Below are positions 48,594 through 57,069 of a stretch of DNA of 64,000 nt, one piece after another (within the stretch, counting starts at the first letter, position 1; every line of letters starts with the position of its first letter). The notes under the pieces were generated by a model. It saw only the letters and a program-made list of their open reading frames with translations, had not been told where the DNA came from and searched no databases. A program made the position numbers and the translations under genes. Origin of the DNA: a bacterium 1xD8-48 (lineage in GTDB: Bacteria > Bacillota > Clostridia > Lachnospirales > Lachnospiraceae). The stretch is from the NCBI GenBank assembly GCA_009917455.1, contig QZDS01000001.1, positions 62,001 to 126,000 on the forward strand, given 5' to 3'.

Positions 48594-49935
48594 TATTCTC
48601 TTCCTCCTTTTCTGCCGGTACGCTGTTTATCTCATCCGGCTTCTTCTCATCTGCTTTTTCCTGCCCTGCTTCAGGCTTAGCCGCCGGCTTCGCCCTTCTT
48701 GCGGTTTTGGCTTTTACGTCTGTCGTTTCTTTCGCTGCTGTTTCCGTTCCGGCTTCTGTCTTTTTTTCAGCAGTTTTCTTTTTAGCCGTCTTTTCCGGTT
48801 CTGCTGTTGCTTTCTTTACAGTCGTTTTCTTCGGTTTTGCTTCCGGCTCCGCCTCTGCTTTCTTTTCAGCCGCTTTCTTCGTCTTTGCTTCTGTCTTAAC
48901 CGCCGTTTTTCTGGCGGCGGGCTTTCCGGCCGGCTCCTTTGCGGCTTCTGAACTGACCTGCTTTTCAGCTGCTTTTTCCGGCTCCGCTTCTACCTTTTCT
49001 TCAACAGCCTTCTCCGGCTCTGCTTCTACCTTTTCTTCAACAGCCTTTTCCGGCTCTGCCTCCGCCATCGGCTTTTGGGCCGCTTTTTCCGGCTCCGCCT
49101 GACTCTCAGATACTTTTTCAGGCTCTGTCTCTGCTTCCGCTTTCCTTACCGGCGCGGCCTCCAGCCCGTCTTCGTCATCCGTAATTTCAATCACTTCCAA
49201 TTCCGGCTCCCGGACTTTTTGAGGCGTCATTTCCTCCACGCGGTGGCTCTCACAGCCCGCTTCAGCGCAGTTCATACAGTCGAAGCCGCATCCGGACTGA
49301 ATTTTGGACATATCCCTGCCCTTCTTCTCTCCGGCAATTTTTACCTTATTCTGAATCGCCGTCAAAACAGCCAGTACAAAGAACGCCCCCGGGGCCATAA
49401 CGAAAATACTGCATGGCACATAGCTTTCCGGCATCACCGCAAGGCCGAACACCTCTCCGGCTCCCAAAAGCTCCCTGACGGCTCCGATAATCGTCAGGGC
49501 AACGGTAAATCCAAGCCCCATGCCGACGCCGTCAAAGAGAGACGATGTCACATCGTTTTTGGACGCATAGGCCTCCGCCCGGCCCAGAATGATACAGTTT
49601 ACAACGATAAGAGGAATATAAAGCCCAAGGGCATCATACAGGAAAGGAATAAACGCCTTGAGCAAAAGCTCCGCCACCGTAACAAAGGAGGCGATAATCA
49701 CGATAAAAGCCGGGATTCTCACCTTATCGGGTATAATTTTCCTTAAAAGGGAAATAAACATGTTGCTGAGCGCAAGCACCACCATGGTGGTGAGTCCCAT
49801 TCCAAGGCCGTTTACCGCCGAGGTGGTAACCGCCAGCGTGGGACACATGCCGAGCATCAGCACAAATGTGGGATTTTCTCTGACAAGTCCGTTTATCAGC
49901 CGTTCCGCTATCCTATTCTGCTTCATTTCCACCAC
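48586..49935 (-). CDS. rnfE: Rnf complex subunit E (RnfE) with long charged C-terminal extension
   Basis: The 449 residues are about twice the family length. Residues 1-205 are a normal six-helix RnfE, with NPTFVLMLGMCPTLAVTTSA and YIPLIVVNCIILGRAEAYAS. A cysteine motif CGFDCMNCAEAGCESH follows near 215-230. The rest (240-449) is low-complexity Glu/Lys/Ala/Pro, with repeats of the VEAEPEKAVEEK type and several KK(T/A)AEKK stretches, ending acidic. The tail is predicted cytoplasmic. Part of it is a 36-bp tandem repeat. The tail may bind nucleic acid, other Rnf subunits or be a flexible spacer (inference). Confidence 0.92.
   Translation of the reverse strand: MVEMKQNRIAERLINGLVRENPTFVLMLGMCPTLAVTTSAVNGLGMGLTTMVVLALSNMFISLLRKIIPDKVRIPAFIVIIASFVTVAELLLKAFIPFLYDALGLYIPLIVVNCIILGRAEAYASKNDVTSSLFDGVGMGLGFTVALTIIGAVRELLGAGEVFGLAVMPESYVPCSIFVMAPGAFFVLAVLTAIQNKVKIAGEKKGRDMSKIQSGCGFDCMNCAEAGCESHRVEEMTPQKVREPELEVIEITDDEDGLEAAPVRKAEAETEPEKVSESQAEPEKAAQKPMAEAEPEKAVEEKVEAEPEKAVEEKVEAEPEKAAEKQVSSEAAKEPAGKPAARKTAVKTEAKTKKAAEKKAEAEPEAKPKKTTVKKATAEPEKTAKKKTAEKKTEAGTETAAKETTDVKAKTARRAKPAAKPEAGQEKADEKKPDEINSVPAEKEEENND
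48986..49057. repeat. Tandem 36-bp repeat within rnfE
   Basis: Two nearly identical 36-base units (48986-49021 and 49022-49057) encode 12 residues each of the VEAEPEKAVEEK type. Copy number could vary between strains without a frameshift. Confidence 0.8.
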
Positions 49936-50536
49936 CTCCTAACCATGTCTGAAAATAATACAGGCCCCCGTTTACTGCCGTCGTCACGGCGCTTGTGGTG
50001 ATTGTGGCGCCGCTGATTGCGTCTATCTGGTTATCGGAAGCCGCACCGTTCTTTGTGTAGGCAAAAGCGGAAACATTCTTTCCCGCAAATTGAGGCTTCA
50101 AAATCTCCTCGGCACGCATACCCAGTCCGGCGGTCTCTGAAATATTTAAAATGGAAATTCCGTTTAAAGTGCCGTCGTTTCCGATTCCCATGGTAAAGGT
50201 GATATCTCCGCCGTAGCCCTCATGGCTGGTAACGGTAAGAACATAACCCATCCTTGTGCCGTCTTTATCAAGGGCCGCCAGCACATTTTCCACGGAAACA
50301 CCTGAAAACCCGGCCTCTGTCCACTGTGCGTCCCATCCGGATCCTTCCGTGTCTGTATCCGCCATCAATTCAAATTCAGAGGCGACGGGAAAAACCTCCG
50401 CATAAGCCTTTTTTGCCGCTTCCTCCTCTGATTTCGCAATGGGCGCCTTGGTCACCTGGAAAACCACTCCGAGAATCAATCCTGAAAACAAAGTAATTAT
50501 CAAAAGGACGGCGGCATCTTTTATCATATTTTTCAT
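49913..50536 (-). CDS. rnfG: Rnf complex subunit G (RnfG)
   Basis: The 207-residue subunit has one N-terminal membrane helix (AAVLLIITLFSGLILGVVF) and an outer FMN-binding domain. The covalent flavin motif is DAISGATITTSAVT, where the Thr of SGAT is the ApbE target. Family text: GYVLTVTSHEGYGGDITFTM, LNISETAGLGMRA. It overlaps rnfE by 23 bases and rnfD by four. Confidence 0.95.
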   Translation of the reverse strand: MKNMIKDAAVLLIITLFSGLILGVVFQVTKAPIAKSEEEAAKKAYAEVFPVASEFELMADTDTEGSGWDAQWTEAGFSGVSVENVLAALDKDGTRMGYVLTVTSHEGYGGDITFTMGIGNDGTLNGISILNISETAGLGMRAEEILKPQFAGKNVSAFAYTKNGAASDNQIDAISGATITTSAVTTAVNGGLYYFQTWLGGGGNEAE

Positions 50537-51468
50537 GCTCTTTTCCCTCCTTTTCCAAACGCTACAGGCATCGTCAGCTTTTCAATCAGAGGAACCAGAA
50601 GGTTTCCTAAAATAATCGCATAGGAAACGCCTTCCGCAGAAGGACCGAAAATTCTGAAAATTCCCGTTAAAATTCCGAGAATCACACCGTACACATACTG
50701 TCCCTTTGAAGTAATGGGCCTCGTCACGTAGTCGGTAGCCATAAAGAACGCTCCCAGCATCAGTCCGCCGCCTGAAAGATGGGCGCTGATATATGCCGGG
50801 TCGAATCCGTGCCCGCCGAACAGAGATATAAAAATAACAAAGGTTACTATGTAGCTTCCTGATATCTTTAAATCAATTACTCCTAACAAAATCAGGAGGC
50901 AGGCCCCAATTACTATGGCAATCATGGACGTCTCGCCGATGGTCCCTGCTGTCTTTCCAATCACCATATCCAGAATATTCACACTCTCCCCGGCCTTCAG
51001 GCTGGCAAGGGGCGTTGGCCCTGTGTAAGCGTCGCAGTCAAAATTGCACATGATGGAGGTGTAGGATATCAGAAGAAAACACCTTGCCCCCAGCGCGGGA
51101 TTCATAAAGTTCTGCCCCAGTCCGCCGAAAAGCATTTTTACCACCAGTATGGCAAAAACGCCGCCGATTACGGCAATCCACCAGGGCGCGGCAGGCGGAA
51201 GATTCAATGCCAGCAAAAGTCCTGTCACTACTGCAGAGAAATCGCCTGTCGTCACCTTTTTGTGCATAAGCTTCTCGTAAAGATACTCCGTCAGTACGGT
51301 AGTCGCCACGGTAATCAATATTAAAATAAGCGCGTCCAATCCAAAATTATAGATGCCAAACCCCGCCGCCGGAAGCAGCGCAATCACCACCGCAAGCATG
51401 ATATTGCCGGAGGTTACCTTTGATCTTATATGTGGATTGGAGGAAACTTTCATCAAATTGCTCATCAC
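50533..51468 (-). CDS. rnfD: Rnf complex subunit D (RnfD)
   Basis: The 311-residue membrane subunit has about nine helices. The flavin attachment region reads DAYTGPTPLASL, where D..TGPT corresponds to the usual SGAT with Pro in place of Ala. Other conserved text: NPHIRSKVTSGNIMLAV, FGGLGQNFMNPALGARCFLL and GAFFMATDYVTRPITSKGQY. It is the second gene of the operon. Confidence 0.95.
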   Translation of the reverse strand: MMSNLMKVSSNPHIRSKVTSGNIMLAVVIALLPAAGFGIYNFGLDALILILITVATTVLTEYLYEKLMHKKVTTGDFSAVVTGLLLALNLPPAAPWWIAVIGGVFAILVVKMLFGGLGQNFMNPALGARCFLLISYTSIMCNFDCDAYTGPTPLASLKAGESVNILDMVIGKTAGTIGETSMIAIVIGACLLILLGVIDLKISGSYIVTFVIFISLFGGHGFDPAYISAHLSGGGLMLGAFFMATDYVTRPITSKGQYVYGVILGILTGIFRIFGPSAEGVSYAIILGNLLVPLIEKLTMPVAFGKGGKRA

Positions 51469-51483
51469 CTTTCCTCCTGATTT

Positions 51484-52800
51484 CTATTTCTTTTTCTTTG
51501 CAAGCTGCATTTTGCGCATGGATTTAATTACCTGGGTAAGAGGCCGCTTAGCCGGGCAGATATAACTGCAGCATCCGCACTCGCAGCATTCCATACCGTT
51601 ATTCTTAAGGAACGCCTCTTCGTCGTAATGCTCCGCATAATCCGCAAGCTTCCGTGGAACCACACGCCCCGGACACACCTCCGCGCACTTTCCGCAGTTG
51701 ATGCATGCGCTGGGCTCCATGGCGGAAACCTCGTCCTTAGTCAGGCATAAGAGCGCGGACGACGTCTTGGTGGTGGGTACATCCAAATCAAAAATTCCGA
51801 ACCCCATCATGGGGCCGCCGGACACAATTTTTACAGGCTGTTGTTTAAAACCGCCCGCCTCATCCACCAGCTCGTGGTAGTTGGTGCCGATTCTCACCTT
51901 GAAATTCTGCGGAGCGGCTATGGCGTCGCCAGTCACCGTCACGATTCTGTAAATCAAAGGCTCGCCGTATGTTACTGCATTATAGACGGCAATCACCGTA
52001 TCTACATTGTTCACCACACAGCCCGCGTCAGCCGGAAGCATGGAGGAATTAATGGCACGTCCCGTTGCGGCATAAATAAGCTGGCGCTCGGAGCCCTGAG
52101 GATATTTTGTTTTCAGGGCCTTCACCGTAATTTTGGTTTCGTTTTTGGTCAGGCGCTTTAGCTTGGAAATGCAGTTCGGCTTGTTATCCTCCACCGCCAG
52201 AATCCCTCTTGCATTTTCGAACAGGCTTAAAATCACCTTGAGCCCTCCAATCAGCTCTCTCGGCTCCTCCAGCATTTTCCGGTAATCAGAGGTAAGATAG
52301 GGCTCGCACTCCGCACAGTTTACAATCACATATTCTATTTTTTCCGGTTCCTTCGGAGAAAGCTTCACCGCCGTGGGAAATCCGGCGCCGCCCATACCGA
52401 CGATTCCGGCTTCCCTGATGAGGCCTATTTTCTCCTCTCTGGTAAGCTCCTCAAAGGGAGCCGGTTCCGGTCTGTCCACTTCCTCATATAATTCATCATT
52501 TTCCACAACAATGCTCATCACCAGATCGCCTGTCACCACGCGTCTTGGTTCAATAGCCTTTACCTTTCCCGAAACGGACGCATAAACCGGCGCAGACACA
52601 AAGCCGCCCGCCTCCGCAATCTTCTGGCCGGTCAGAACCCTGTCCCCTTTTTTGACAATCGGCTGCGCCGGCGCCCCGATATGCTGCGACAGGGGGTATA
52701 CCAAATCTCCCTTGGGGAGCACTTCCCTAATCGGCTTATCCTTTGACAAATCTTTTCCGTCATAAGGATGAATCCCCCCCACAAATGTTAATCTAGCCAC
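51484..52800 (-). CDS. rnfC: Rnf complex subunit C (RnfC)
   Basis: The 438-residue subunit binds NADH/FMN and two 4Fe-4S clusters. Motifs: GLIREAGIVGMGGAGFPTAV (Gly-rich FMN/NAD loop), VIVNCAECEPYLTSDYR, and CINCGKCAEVCPGRVVP and CCECGCCSYICPAKRPL for the clusters. It starts the operon behind a good promoter. There is a normal Rnf barrel N-terminus, GIHPYDGKDLSKDKPI. Confidence 0.95.
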   Translation of the reverse strand: MARLTFVGGIHPYDGKDLSKDKPIREVLPKGDLVYPLSQHIGAPAQPIVKKGDRVLTGQKIAEAGGFVSAPVYASVSGKVKAIEPRRVVTGDLVMSIVVENDELYEEVDRPEPAPFEELTREEKIGLIREAGIVGMGGAGFPTAVKLSPKEPEKIEYVIVNCAECEPYLTSDYRKMLEEPRELIGGLKVILSLFENARGILAVEDNKPNCISKLKRLTKNETKITVKALKTKYPQGSERQLIYAATGRAINSSMLPADAGCVVNNVDTVIAVYNAVTYGEPLIYRIVTVTGDAIAAPQNFKVRIGTNYHELVDEAGGFKQQPVKIVSGGPMMGFGIFDLDVPTTKTSSALLCLTKDEVSAMEPSACINCGKCAEVCPGRVVPRKLADYAEHYDEEAFLKNNGMECCECGCCSYICPAKRPLTQVIKSMRKMQLAKKKK

Positions 52801-52865
52801 TCAATTCCCTTCTTTCTTTAATATATTATTATCAGTCCTGACGCTGAATGAATTCCATCTTATTA

Positions 52866-52894
52866 AATATACTATTTTTTTGTCGAATTGACAA
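52866..52894 (-). promoter_or_regulatory. Promoter of the rnf operon
   Basis: Leftward TTGTCA (52894-52889) and TATATT (52871-52866) spaced by 17 bases, about 65 bases before rnfC. Confidence 0.7.
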
Positions 52895-52956
52895 CAAAAC
52901 TTACACCCTGAAATCAAATTTTTATTCTCCAACTTCATCTCCGAAAAAATAACCAT

Positions 52957-52985
52957 TTGCCCCCCATTTCCTAATATGGTATAAT
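52957..52985 (+). promoter_or_regulatory. Promoter of the M23/bactofilin transcript
   Basis: TTGCCC and a perfect TATAAT spaced by 17 bases, divergent from the rnf promoter. The transcript would start near 52992, just before the large hairpins. Confidence 0.6.
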
Positions 52986-53001
52986 GTACGGAAAGGGCAG
53001 A

Positions 53002-53134
53002 GTCAAGTGGTTTGAAAAGCATTTGGCAGGCTTGCCATGTCAAATGCTTTTTGAACCATTTGACGAGCGAAGCGAACCCGGAAAACAAAGTTTTCCGGGT
53101 CTCTGCCCGCAGGCTGCGAAAGTTCCTTTGCACA
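53002..53134 (+). ncRNA. Three-hairpin structured leader upstream of the M23-like gene
   Basis: The first stem pairs 53002-53025 with 53041-53064, 24 bp with no break if three G-U pairs are allowed, and its loop carries a GGCA/TGCC mini-stem. The second pairs ACCCGGAAAAC (53076-53086) with GTTTTCCGGGT (53090-53100). The third pairs GCAGG-CTGCGAAAG with CTTTGCACAGCCCTGC (about 53110-53134). The G-U pairs suggest a structure that works as RNA. It does not match a riboswitch I know, and a repeated mobile hairpin element is an alternative. Confidence 0.6.
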
Positions 53135-53204
53135 GCCCTGCGGATTTCCTGCCCGCTTTAAATTACATATGCCGCACACATCTGTGGCAGAACGGGGATT
53201 TTTT

Positions 53205-53942
53205 ATGAAATATCAAAGGCATAAACGCAAAGAATCCTTTTCCATACTTCTGGTTTCCCATACCAGCGGGAGCAGCAGACAGCTTCATTTTTCACAGACT
53301 GTCCTGCGCCTGCTTCTGATTCTTACGCTGATTTTCTGCGCGCTTTTGGGATGGCTCATCTGGCAGCTTTCTTCCGCCAAAAGAGTGCAGCGCAGTCTGC
53401 AGAGCCAGTTAAACTCCCAGCTTGAAATCACCCGGCAGCTGGAGTCTGAAAAGGAAAGCCTTACAAATGAAAAAAAAGCTCTGGAAAAGAAAAATATGGA
53501 TATGCTCATAGCGGCCGGCAATGCCGCCGCAGATACGGATGATACCGAAACAGAGGCGGAGCCCGAAGCTTCCTCCTCTTTCCCCGGTCTTTATCCGTCC
53601 TCGGAAACAGGTATGATTATAGACATTTTTTCCGAAGAACGTCCATATCTTTCCATTAATACCCATATTGAGGACCGCATTATAGCCGCAGGCGACGGTA
53701 CGGTGGTTGCCATCAGCTCCGACGATACCTATCCGATTATTATTGAAATTGAACACGAAAGCGGCCACAGAACCCGCTATATGTGTCGGCAGGATGCAGA
53801 TAAAAATGCGGAAATCGGTGCGAATGTTCTGGCTGGCGATACCCTTATTACTATCACCGCAGACAATACGCAGTTGGATTATCAGGTTGTTTTTGAGGGT
53901 GAAGTTATTGACCCTTTTAATGTTATTGATGCAAAAGGATAA
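53205..53942 (+). CDS. M23 peptidase-like membrane protein, degenerate
   Basis: The 245-residue protein has a basic N-terminus, one membrane helix (about 30-52, RLLLILTLIFCALLGWLIWQ), a coiled coil (about 55-100, SQLEITRQLESEKESLTNEK), an acidic linker and an M23-like beta domain (about 125-245): IAAGDGTVVAISSD, IEHESGHRTRY, NVLAGDTLITITADN and LDYQVVFEGEVIDP. Active M23 enzymes end in a HxH (LHFE) motif and have YxHL; here these are VVFE and YMCR, so zinc ligands are missing. Bactofilin genes are often paired with M23 genes, as here. ATG 53205 follows GGGGA. It is likely a wall-binding scaffold partner of the bactofilin. Confidence 0.82.
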   Translation: MKYQRHKRKESFSILLVSHTSGSSRQLHFSQTVLRLLLILTLIFCALLGWLIWQLSSAKRVQRSLQSQLNSQLEITRQLESEKESLTNEKKALEKKNMDMLIAAGNAAADTDDTETEAEPEASSSFPGLYPSSETGMIIDIFSEERPYLSINTHIEDRIIAAGDGTVVAISSDDTYPIIIEIEHESGHRTRYMCRQDADKNAEIGANVLAGDTLITITADNTQLDYQVVFEGEVIDPFNVIDAKG

Positions 53943-53957
53943 AAGGAGGATATTGAG

Positions 53958-54611
53958 ATGTTTGGCAAAAGCAAGGAGGCGTCCTACGGGACGGAAACAA
54001 AAGCAAAAATCGGCACTATAATCGGGGAGGGAGCTGTTTTTGACGGCAATTTATCTGCACCGGATTCCATGCGGATAGACGGCACCATTAACGGCAACTG
54101 CCGCTGTGAAAAGGAACTGATTATAGGTGCGAGCGGAGCTGTGGAAGGAAATATTTCAGCTCAGAATTTAATTATTTCCGGTAAAGTACACGGGGATATT
54201 TTTGCCAACGGAAAGCTGGAGCTTCTCTCCACAGGTAAAATCTTAGGTAATATTGCAGCGAAATCTCTTGTAATTGATGAAAACGCCAGCTTTGACGGCA
54301 GATGTACCATGGCCACAACAGCCACACCGAATTCATCTGTATCCAGTGAAAACAGCGGAAGCGCTTCTGCTCAGGCCTCTTCAGACAAAGAAGATTCAGA
54401 CAAAGAAGATTCCGATAAGAATGATTCCGAGGATGAAAAAAGTATCTCTGCCGAAGGTCCGCCTTCCAGAAACTTTGTAAGAATTCCAACAGAGCCCGCA
54501 GGCTCCGAGGCTTCCACCCCTGCCGATACACAAACGCAGCCGGAGCCCGCGCCTGTACGCCCGAGAAGCCGCTCGGCGAAAGCGGCTGCCTCGCAGAATT
54601 CTCCACAATAA
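53958..54611 (+). CDS. Bactofilin
   Basis: The 217-residue cytoskeletal protein has a right-handed beta-helix (about 18-118) with the regular repeats TIIGEGAVFDGNLSAPDSMR, IDGTINGNCRCEKELIIG, AEGNI/VEGNISAQNLIISG, KVHGDIFANGKLELLSTGKI and LGNIAAKSLVIDENASFDG. The C-terminal tail is Ser/Asp/Glu/Pro-rich with a short repeat SDKEDSDKEDSDKND and ends basic (RPRSRSAKAA). Bactofilins polymerise at the membrane and place wall enzymes. It is 15 bases after the M23-like gene and has AAAGGAGG. Confidence 0.92.
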   Translation: MFGKSKEASYGTETKAKIGTIIGEGAVFDGNLSAPDSMRIDGTINGNCRCEKELIIGASGAVEGNISAQNLIISGKVHGDIFANGKLELLSTGKILGNIAAKSLVIDENASFDGRCTMATTATPNSSVSSENSGSASAQASSDKEDSDKEDSDKNDSEDEKSISAEGPPSRNFVRIPTEPAGSEASTPADTQTQPEPAPVRPRSRSAKAAASQNSPQ

Positions 54612-54682
54612 TTGATAAAGGTAACTTATGCGCACAGTCTCAGCCATGCTGAGCCTTTACAAAATGCGCAGATGGGAGCAAC

Positions 54683-55786
54683 ATGAAAACAGAAGAAATC
54701 ATACTCGGCAATTTTGAATTGAAATACCCGCTGCAAAACCTGGCGCCTGTTGACAGGATTTTATTTTTAGATATTGAAACCACCGGTTTCCTCTCTTCCG
54801 AATCCGCTATCTATCTGATTGGATGCGCTTTCTTTTCGGAAGGGAACTGGATTATCCGCCAGTGGTTCGCCCAGACGCCTGACGAAGAAGCAGAGCTTAT
54901 AAATTCATTTCTGACCTTTGCGAATAAATATACTTACTTGATTCATTATAACGGCAATACCTTTGACCTTCCTTTTATCAAACGCAAAGCAGCCGAGTAT
55001 GGTCTTTCCTGCCGATTCAGTGAAATGGAAGGCCTGGATATCTACCGCCGGATTTCTCCTTACAAGATTTTCTTAAAGCTTTCCGACTGTAAGCTGAAAA
55101 CGGTGGAGCGTTTCCTGGGCGTCGGACGGGACGATACCTACAACGGCGGCGAACTGATTCAGGTTTACAGGGAATTCCTTTATTCCCACGATTACAATCT
55201 TTATCATACGCTGCTTTTGCACAATTCCGATGATATCAAGGGAATGCTGGAGATTCTGCCCGTTCTTGCCTATTATGATTTATTCAATTCCAGCCTGAAG
55301 GCCCGTAAGGTACAGGCCAATTATTACAACGATATTCACGGCATTCCAAGAAAGGAGCTTGTCCTTCACCTGGTCTTTGCCTCCCCGCTTCCGGTTCCTG
55401 TTTCCTTTATGGGAAGGGGATGCCATTTTAAAGGGGACGGCCACGAGGGCGTTCTCGTGGTTCCCATTTACGAGGAAGAGCTCAAATATTTCTATGCCAA
55501 TTATAAAGACTACTACTATCTCCCCACGGAAGATATGGCACTGCACAAGGCAATTTCTTCTTTTGTGGATAAAGAATACCGGCAGCAGGCCACCGCGTCT
55601 AATTGCTACACCCGGAAATTTTCCTGCTACCTTCCGGAGTGGAAGGTAATAGCAGAGCCGTTTTTCAAGAGAGAGTACAACAGCAAGGATTTATTTTTTG
55701 AACTTACTGATGATATCAAAAAAAATCGGCAGTTATTTTCGGATTATGCAAGCCATGTGCTTAATTCAATGGCAATGCAGGATTAG
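54683..55786 (+). CDS. YprB-like ribonuclease H-fold exonuclease
   Basis: The 367-residue protein has a 3'-5' exonuclease DEDD core: ILFLDIETTGFLSSESAIYL (DxE of Exo I), YLIHYNGNTFDLPFIKRKAA (Exo II Asp) and LHNSDDIKGMLEILPVL (Exo III-like). The C-terminal part (220-367) is family-specific. YprB is found widely in Firmicutes next to a helicase (YprA) in some genomes; here no helicase is near. It ends at a strong bidirectional terminator shared with rpsA. Confidence 0.9.
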   Translation: MKTEEIILGNFELKYPLQNLAPVDRILFLDIETTGFLSSESAIYLIGCAFFSEGNWIIRQWFAQTPDEEAELINSFLTFANKYTYLIHYNGNTFDLPFIKRKAAEYGLSCRFSEMEGLDIYRRISPYKIFLKLSDCKLKTVERFLGVGRDDTYNGGELIQVYREFLYSHDYNLYHTLLLHNSDDIKGMLEILPVLAYYDLFNSSLKARKVQANYYNDIHGIPRKELVLHLVFASPLPVPVSFMGRGCHFKGDGHEGVLVVPIYEEELKYFYANYKDYYYLPTEDMALHKAISSFVDKEYRQQATASNCYTRKFSCYLPEWKVIAEPFFKREYNSKDLFFELTDDIKKNRQLFSDYASHVLNSMAMQD

Positions 55787-55832
55787 CAAAAACAACTTTT
55801 GGAAATATGTGCCGTCAGGCGCACCTGAAAAA

Positions 55833-55859
55833 AGCGGGTAGAGAATTTCTCTACCCGCT
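55833..55859. terminator. Bidirectional intrinsic terminator
   Basis: AGCGGGTAGAGAA and TTCTCTACCCGCT form a perfect 13-bp stem with a 1-base centre, with a T-run on the minus side (six T). It separates the convergent YprB-like and rpsA genes. Confidence 0.9.
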
Positions 55860-55917
55860 GCTTATTATCTTCATTTACAGCTATTATTTAATTCTTCCTG
55901 TAATGCGGTTGTCCGCC

Positions 55918-57069
55918 TTACTCTTCCGCAGTCTCCTTTTCTGCCGCATTTTCAGCTTCCGCTGCAGCCGGCTCATCAGTCTCCGCTGCTTCCTCTTCTG
56001 CCGGAGCCGGAGCTTCCGCAGTCAGGAGCGCTTTGATGCTCAGGCTGATTTTCTTATCTTCACTGTTAAAGTCCACTACCTTAGCCGTAACCTCCTGTCC
56101 CACTTTCAGAACATCCGAAGGCTTTTCGATACGTTCTCTGGAAATCTGGGATACATGAAGCAGAGCGTCAACGCCCGGCTCAAGCTCGATAAACGCACCA
56201 AAATCCGTCATACGCGCAACCTTGCCGGTCACTTCATTGCCGATTGCATATTTCTCATCCGCGCCCTTCCAGGGATTTGCATCCTCAAACTTAAGGCTGA
56301 GCGCAATCCTTGTACCGGAAATCTCTTTGATGAAAGCTTTCACCTGGTCGCCAACCTTGAATACTTTTCTGGGATTCTCAACGCGTCCCCAGGACATTTC
56401 GGATATATGAAGGAGCCCGTCTGCGCCTCCGATATCAATAAATGCGCCGAAATCGGTTACATTCTTGACAACGCCTTCCACCACATCGCCGACCTGAATG
56501 CTTTCAAGGAGTTTTCTCTGCATTTCCGCCTTCTCTGCCAGAAGGAGCTGTTTACGGTCGCCGATATATCTTCTTCTCTTTGGATTATACTCGCTGATTA
56601 CAAACTGAATCTCCTGTCCGGCATATTTTGTAAGGTCTTTCTCGTATACGTCGGAAACAAGACTTGCGGGAATGAAAATTCTGATTTCATCCACAATCAC
56701 GCTGAGGCCTCCGTCGAGCACCTGCGCCACCTTTGCAGTCAGCACTTCCTTGCTGTTGAACGCTTCTTCAATTCTCTTGTTGCCGCGGTCAGCAGCCAGT
56801 CTCTTATAGGTTAAGATAACCTGTCCTTCACCGTCATTTACCTTGAGAACCTTCACTTCCATAGTATCGCCCGGTTTCGCAACGGTGGTTAAATCTACAT
56901 TGGGTTCGTTGGTGTATTCATTTCTTGTTAAAATACCGTCGCATTTATAGCCAATGTTAAGAACGATTTCTTCAGGTTTAACATCAATGACCGTACCCTC
57001 AACAACCTCTCCTGTATGTATTGTTTTTAACGATTCTTCCAACATTTGTTCAAAAGTTAATTCTGACAT
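55918..57069 (-). CDS. rpsA: Ribosomal protein S1 (30S S1-like, four S1 domains)
   Basis: The 383-residue RNA-binding protein has four OB-fold S1 repeats, for example GEVVEGTVIDVKPEEIVLNI, VTDFGAFIDIGGADGLLHIS and MTDFGAFIELEPGVDALLHV, and a Glu/Ala-rich tail. The length fits the clostridial S1 rather than the six-domain E. coli form. It starts 20 bases inside the ispH gene. In some clostridia the two are fused; here they overlap out of frame. The tail resembles other low-complexity ends in this genome. Confidence 0.93.
   Translation of the reverse strand: MSELTFEQMLEESLKTIHTGEVVEGTVIDVKPEEIVLNIGYKCDGILTRNEYTNEPNVDLTTVAKPGDTMEVKVLKVNDGEGQVILTYKRLAADRGNKRIEEAFNSKEVLTAKVAQVLDGGLSVIVDEIRIFIPASLVSDVYEKDLTKYAGQEIQFVISEYNPKRRRYIGDRKQLLLAEKAEMQRKLLESIQVGDVVEGVVKNVTDFGAFIDIGGADGLLHISEMSWGRVENPRKVFKVGDQVKAFIKEISGTRIALSLKFEDANPWKGADEKYAIGNEVTGKVARMTDFGAFIELEPGVDALLHVSQISRERIEKPSDVLKVGQEVTAKVVDFNSEDKKISLSIKALLTAEAPAPAEEEAAETDEPAAAEAENAAEKETAEE

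Noticed and set aside
48986-49057. Tandem repeats in rnfE as a possible CRISPR or phase switch
   Set aside because: There are only two adjoining units, with no spacers, and the unit length is a multiple of three, so it is a protein repeat.
52801-53133. A 110-codon minus-strand frame in the rnfC upstream region
   Set aside because: It runs through the large hairpin and across both promoters, and has no family features. The stretch is better explained as regulatory and leader DNA.
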